From Eriocheir sinensis (Eukaryota > Arthropoda > Malacostraca > Decapoda > Varunidae), in assembly GCF_024679095.1 (NCBI RefSeq), contig NC_066529.1:3527094-3591093 (forward strand): a stretch of 64,000 bases of DNA, written 5' to 3'. Position 1 is the first letter of the stretch; each line of letters starts with the position of its first letter. The position numbers and the translations under genes were made by a program. Below are positions 61,717 through 64,000 of the stretch, piece after piece. The notes under the pieces were generated by a model that was not told where the DNA came from, did not search any database, and saw only the letters and a program-made list of their open reading frames with translations.

Positions 61717-62119
61717 GTTTGCGTCTGTCTGTCTGTGTATGAATGTCTATGTCTCTCTATCTCCCTATTTCTTCTTATATATGTCTAAATTTATTCATGT
61801 ATATCTATGTATGTATGTATGTGGGTATGTAGATAGGTATTTATGAATGTATGCATGCACGTATTTTTCCAAGTGTATGTCAGCGAACATTTACAAGGTT
61901 ATCAAGCAGGAAAGTTCATGGTGTATTAGCGATAGTAATTTGTGTATATGTTATGTATGCTTGTTGAAGGTCATGCATGCTTTCGGGAGGATAATGGTGG
62001 GGGGGGCGGGGGTAATGGTGGAGGCGCAAAGTGGAGAGGAGGGTAGCAACAGGAACTTTCATAAAAGGCGTGTATTAGGAAGCTGTGAAAGGTTAGATTT
62101 TAGGGAAGTGTCAGTAGAG

Positions 62120-62290
62120 TAGGGTGAATAGATAGATGGATGGAGAGTGGATTGCGATGGAGGCTGGAGGGTTGAAAGTAGAGGTGGAAGTGGTTTGGGG
62201 AAGGACAGAGTGGAGTGGTAAATGGATGGAAGGTGGATCAATATAGAAGCTGGAGGGTTGAAAGCAGAGGTGGACGTAGAGGTCAAGTTT
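62120..62290 (+). repeat. Diverged tandem pair
   Basis: GATGGATGGAGAGTGGATTG with GAGGCTGGAGGGTTGAAAGT recurs about 95 bp later as AATGGATGGAAGGTGGATCA with GAAGCTGGAGGGTTGAAAGC. No gene seen from 61800 to 62880. Confidence 0.6.
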
Positions 62291-62894
62291 AAAGGTACGA
62301 GTTTATGGTCACGCGCCTCTAGGTTGAGTGAAAGAAAAGGTAAGTGATGACAGTTGAGGAGGCCTAGGAAGGGGTTATATTGAGGTAAATGAAAGGGTGA
62401 TTGGTGGAGGGAGTATTTGGAAAGGGCAAAAGGGGTTAAATACGAGTGAGAGGTGATCCTGGTGAGAATAATGTGAGGTGCTTTGGATAGGAAAGACAGG
62501 AAGGAGGGAAGGGAGTGTACAGTAGAAGGGGTATATGAGTTGAAGGATGAGGAAGGATTGTAGGGTCACTGTAAACTTATGAATTAGGGGGTCGTTTGGG
62601 GTGTGAAAATCGGAGAGGAAGGGATGTTGAAGAGACGATGGCCTGGAAATGAGGGATAAAAGGAGAGAAAAAGTTTGAGTGTTTAGGGGAAAGGATGATG
62701 ATAAAAAGCTGGAAAAAAATGGAGGCTGTGGAGTATGGAAGAAAGAGAGGACTTACATGGAGGGTTGAGAGGTTTAATGGAAGCATGTTAGCGAGGATGT
62801 AGGTTGAGTGGTGTTAAGACTTGGTTGTGTTAGTAGTGGTGGAGGCGTGAATGAGTTATAGTAAAATTAGGTTAGGGAAGGGAAAGGAGCGTGC

Positions 62895-63030
62895 TCGTGG
62901 CGGCGTTAACTGTGGCGTTGTGGCGGGGGCGTGGCACCATCACGGGGAAGTTGACCAGACGTGAAAGCTATTGGTGGAAAGGGTATGGTGACGTCACACA
63001 AAACCGACCAATGAGAGGCCTTGAAAGAGC
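62895..63030. promoter_or_regulatory. Promoter-like cluster: GC/KLF box, CRE, two CCAAT boxes
   Basis: GTGGCGGGGGCGTGGC (62918-62935), CTATTGGTGG (inverted CCAAT), TGACGTCA at 62989-62996 and GACCAATGAGAGG (CCAAT) lie within 110 bp in a GC-rich stretch. The combination is typical of an arthropod or vertebrate housekeeping promoter, but no adjoining exon is recognised inside the window. Confidence 0.4.
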
Positions 63031-63035
63031 AGTAG

Positions 63036-63038
<3 letters not shown>

Positions 63039-63107
<69 letters not shown>

Positions 63108-63211
63108 TCGTGGTAATAAAAATAAGAAATGCTTCCCTGTTTGAATTTCCATGTTTTTTTCTGCTTTGCTACATGTTTTAAGTATAGGAAAAGTGGAAAA
63201 GTATGTGTATT

Positions 63212-63251
<40 letters not shown>

Positions 63252-63351
63252 TGTGAGTGTGAGTGTGTGTACCCTACAGGACATGAGTTGTGTATTTCGT
63301 ACGCATTGCGGTTCATGTTTTGTTTACGGAAGATTACAGTAAACAACAAAG

Positions 63352-63425
<74 letters not shown>
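63039..63425. repeat. AC, GT and AC microsatellites
   Basis: AC at 63039-63103, GT at 63211-63270 (interrupted by GAGTGTGA) and AC at 63353-63423. Confidence 0.95.
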
Positions 63426-63779
63426 CCCTTCCCCCCAACACACACACATTAACGACACTCCCGCCACAACAATACTCGACAAAAAAAAAATGTCCACAAA
63501 AGTAGAAAAGGAGACAAACCCTATTTTCACTTTTTATCTGTCTATTTCATGGCCAGGAGAAATTGTTGACGGAGGGGAGAGGGGGGTGGGCTTTAAACGG
63601 GACGAGGAAGGGGGAAAGAGGGAAGTAGACTAAGGAAGGGAAGGGGAGAGAGGGTGATGGGTGATTGAAATGGGAAGGGGAAGGAGGATGGAGGGTGAGG
63701 AGGAAAGGGGATGGGAAGGAGATAGGACAAGGAAAGGAAAACCCGAAATTGGATAAGGGAAAGGAAGAGGACGTAGGGA

Positions 63780-63836
63780 CAGAGACAGACAGACAAAAAC
63801 AGGGAAACAGAGAGACAGAGACAGTGACAGAGAGAC

Positions 63837-63905
<69 letters not shown>
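63780..63905. repeat. ACAG then GA microsatellite
   Basis: GACAGA-type repeats pass into about 30 GA units. Confidence 0.92.
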
Positions 63906-63906
<1 letters not shown>

Positions 63907-64000
63907 GAAATGAAGGATAAGAAGCAGTCTCGCGAGGGGGTGTGATGACCATAAAAACGTCGTGTCCTTGCTGTGTTTTGCTTCTTGGTTTTCGCGGCTA

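Overview
The window is eukaryotic nuclear DNA dominated by non-coding sequence. Dozens of long dinucleotide microsatellites (mostly AG/CT and AC/GT), AAT/ATT arrays, extended purine-rich tracts and many minisatellites with units near 30 or 95-150 bp fill the space. This style, an arthropod-like ADAMTS with GT-AG introns, and SINE-like repeats of a kind I associate with crabs suggest a decapod crustacean, most likely a crab. The organism assignment is inference. I see no prokaryotic genes, rRNA or intact tRNA gene.

The one well-supported gene is a multi-exon ADAMTS metalloprotease on the minus strand. I could join 22 coding exons from the start codon at 54928 to a stop at 30207. Every junction has a GT donor and an AG acceptor, every phase matches, and the total is 3768 nt, or 1255 residues plus stop. 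Two AATAAA signals lie about 335-345 bp past the stop. The order is signal peptide, propeptide, RRSRR convertase site, zinc metalloprotease (HEIGHNLGMRHD), disintegrin-like domain, TSP1, cysteine-rich domain, a second TSP1 plus cysteine-rich domain, a low-complexity linker and a last TSP1. The second TSP1/cysteine-rich block has the same intron phases as the first, so it looks like an exon-group duplication.

Region 1-29.8 kb (left of the gene) holds degenerate minisatellites (1.7-2.9, 5.5-7.7, 9.56-10.3, 20.8-21.5 and 22.65-23.0 kb), two kilobase-scale purine-rich arrays (10.68-12.15 and 14.76-15.95 kb), SINE-like fragments, and a few weak candidate exons or promoters (18.1, 19.5, 26.1, 28.0 and 28.8 kb). 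Region 30-55 kb is the ADAMTS gene. Its introns contain tandem arrays, four copies of interspersed repeat B and three of repeat A. The 6.7-kb first intron has a 5'-truncated LINE fragment and very long AG arrays. Region 55-64 kb, upstream of the gene, holds GC boxes at 56.15 kb, 101-bp and about 134-bp tandem arrays, pyrimidine-rich DNA and a promoter-like cluster near 62.9-63.0 kb.

The main points for a second look are the duplicated TSP1/cysteine-rich module, a minisatellite built from copies of the exon 8 splice-acceptor region, and microsatellites that form or abut splice signals (exon 2 acceptor, exon 13 donor).
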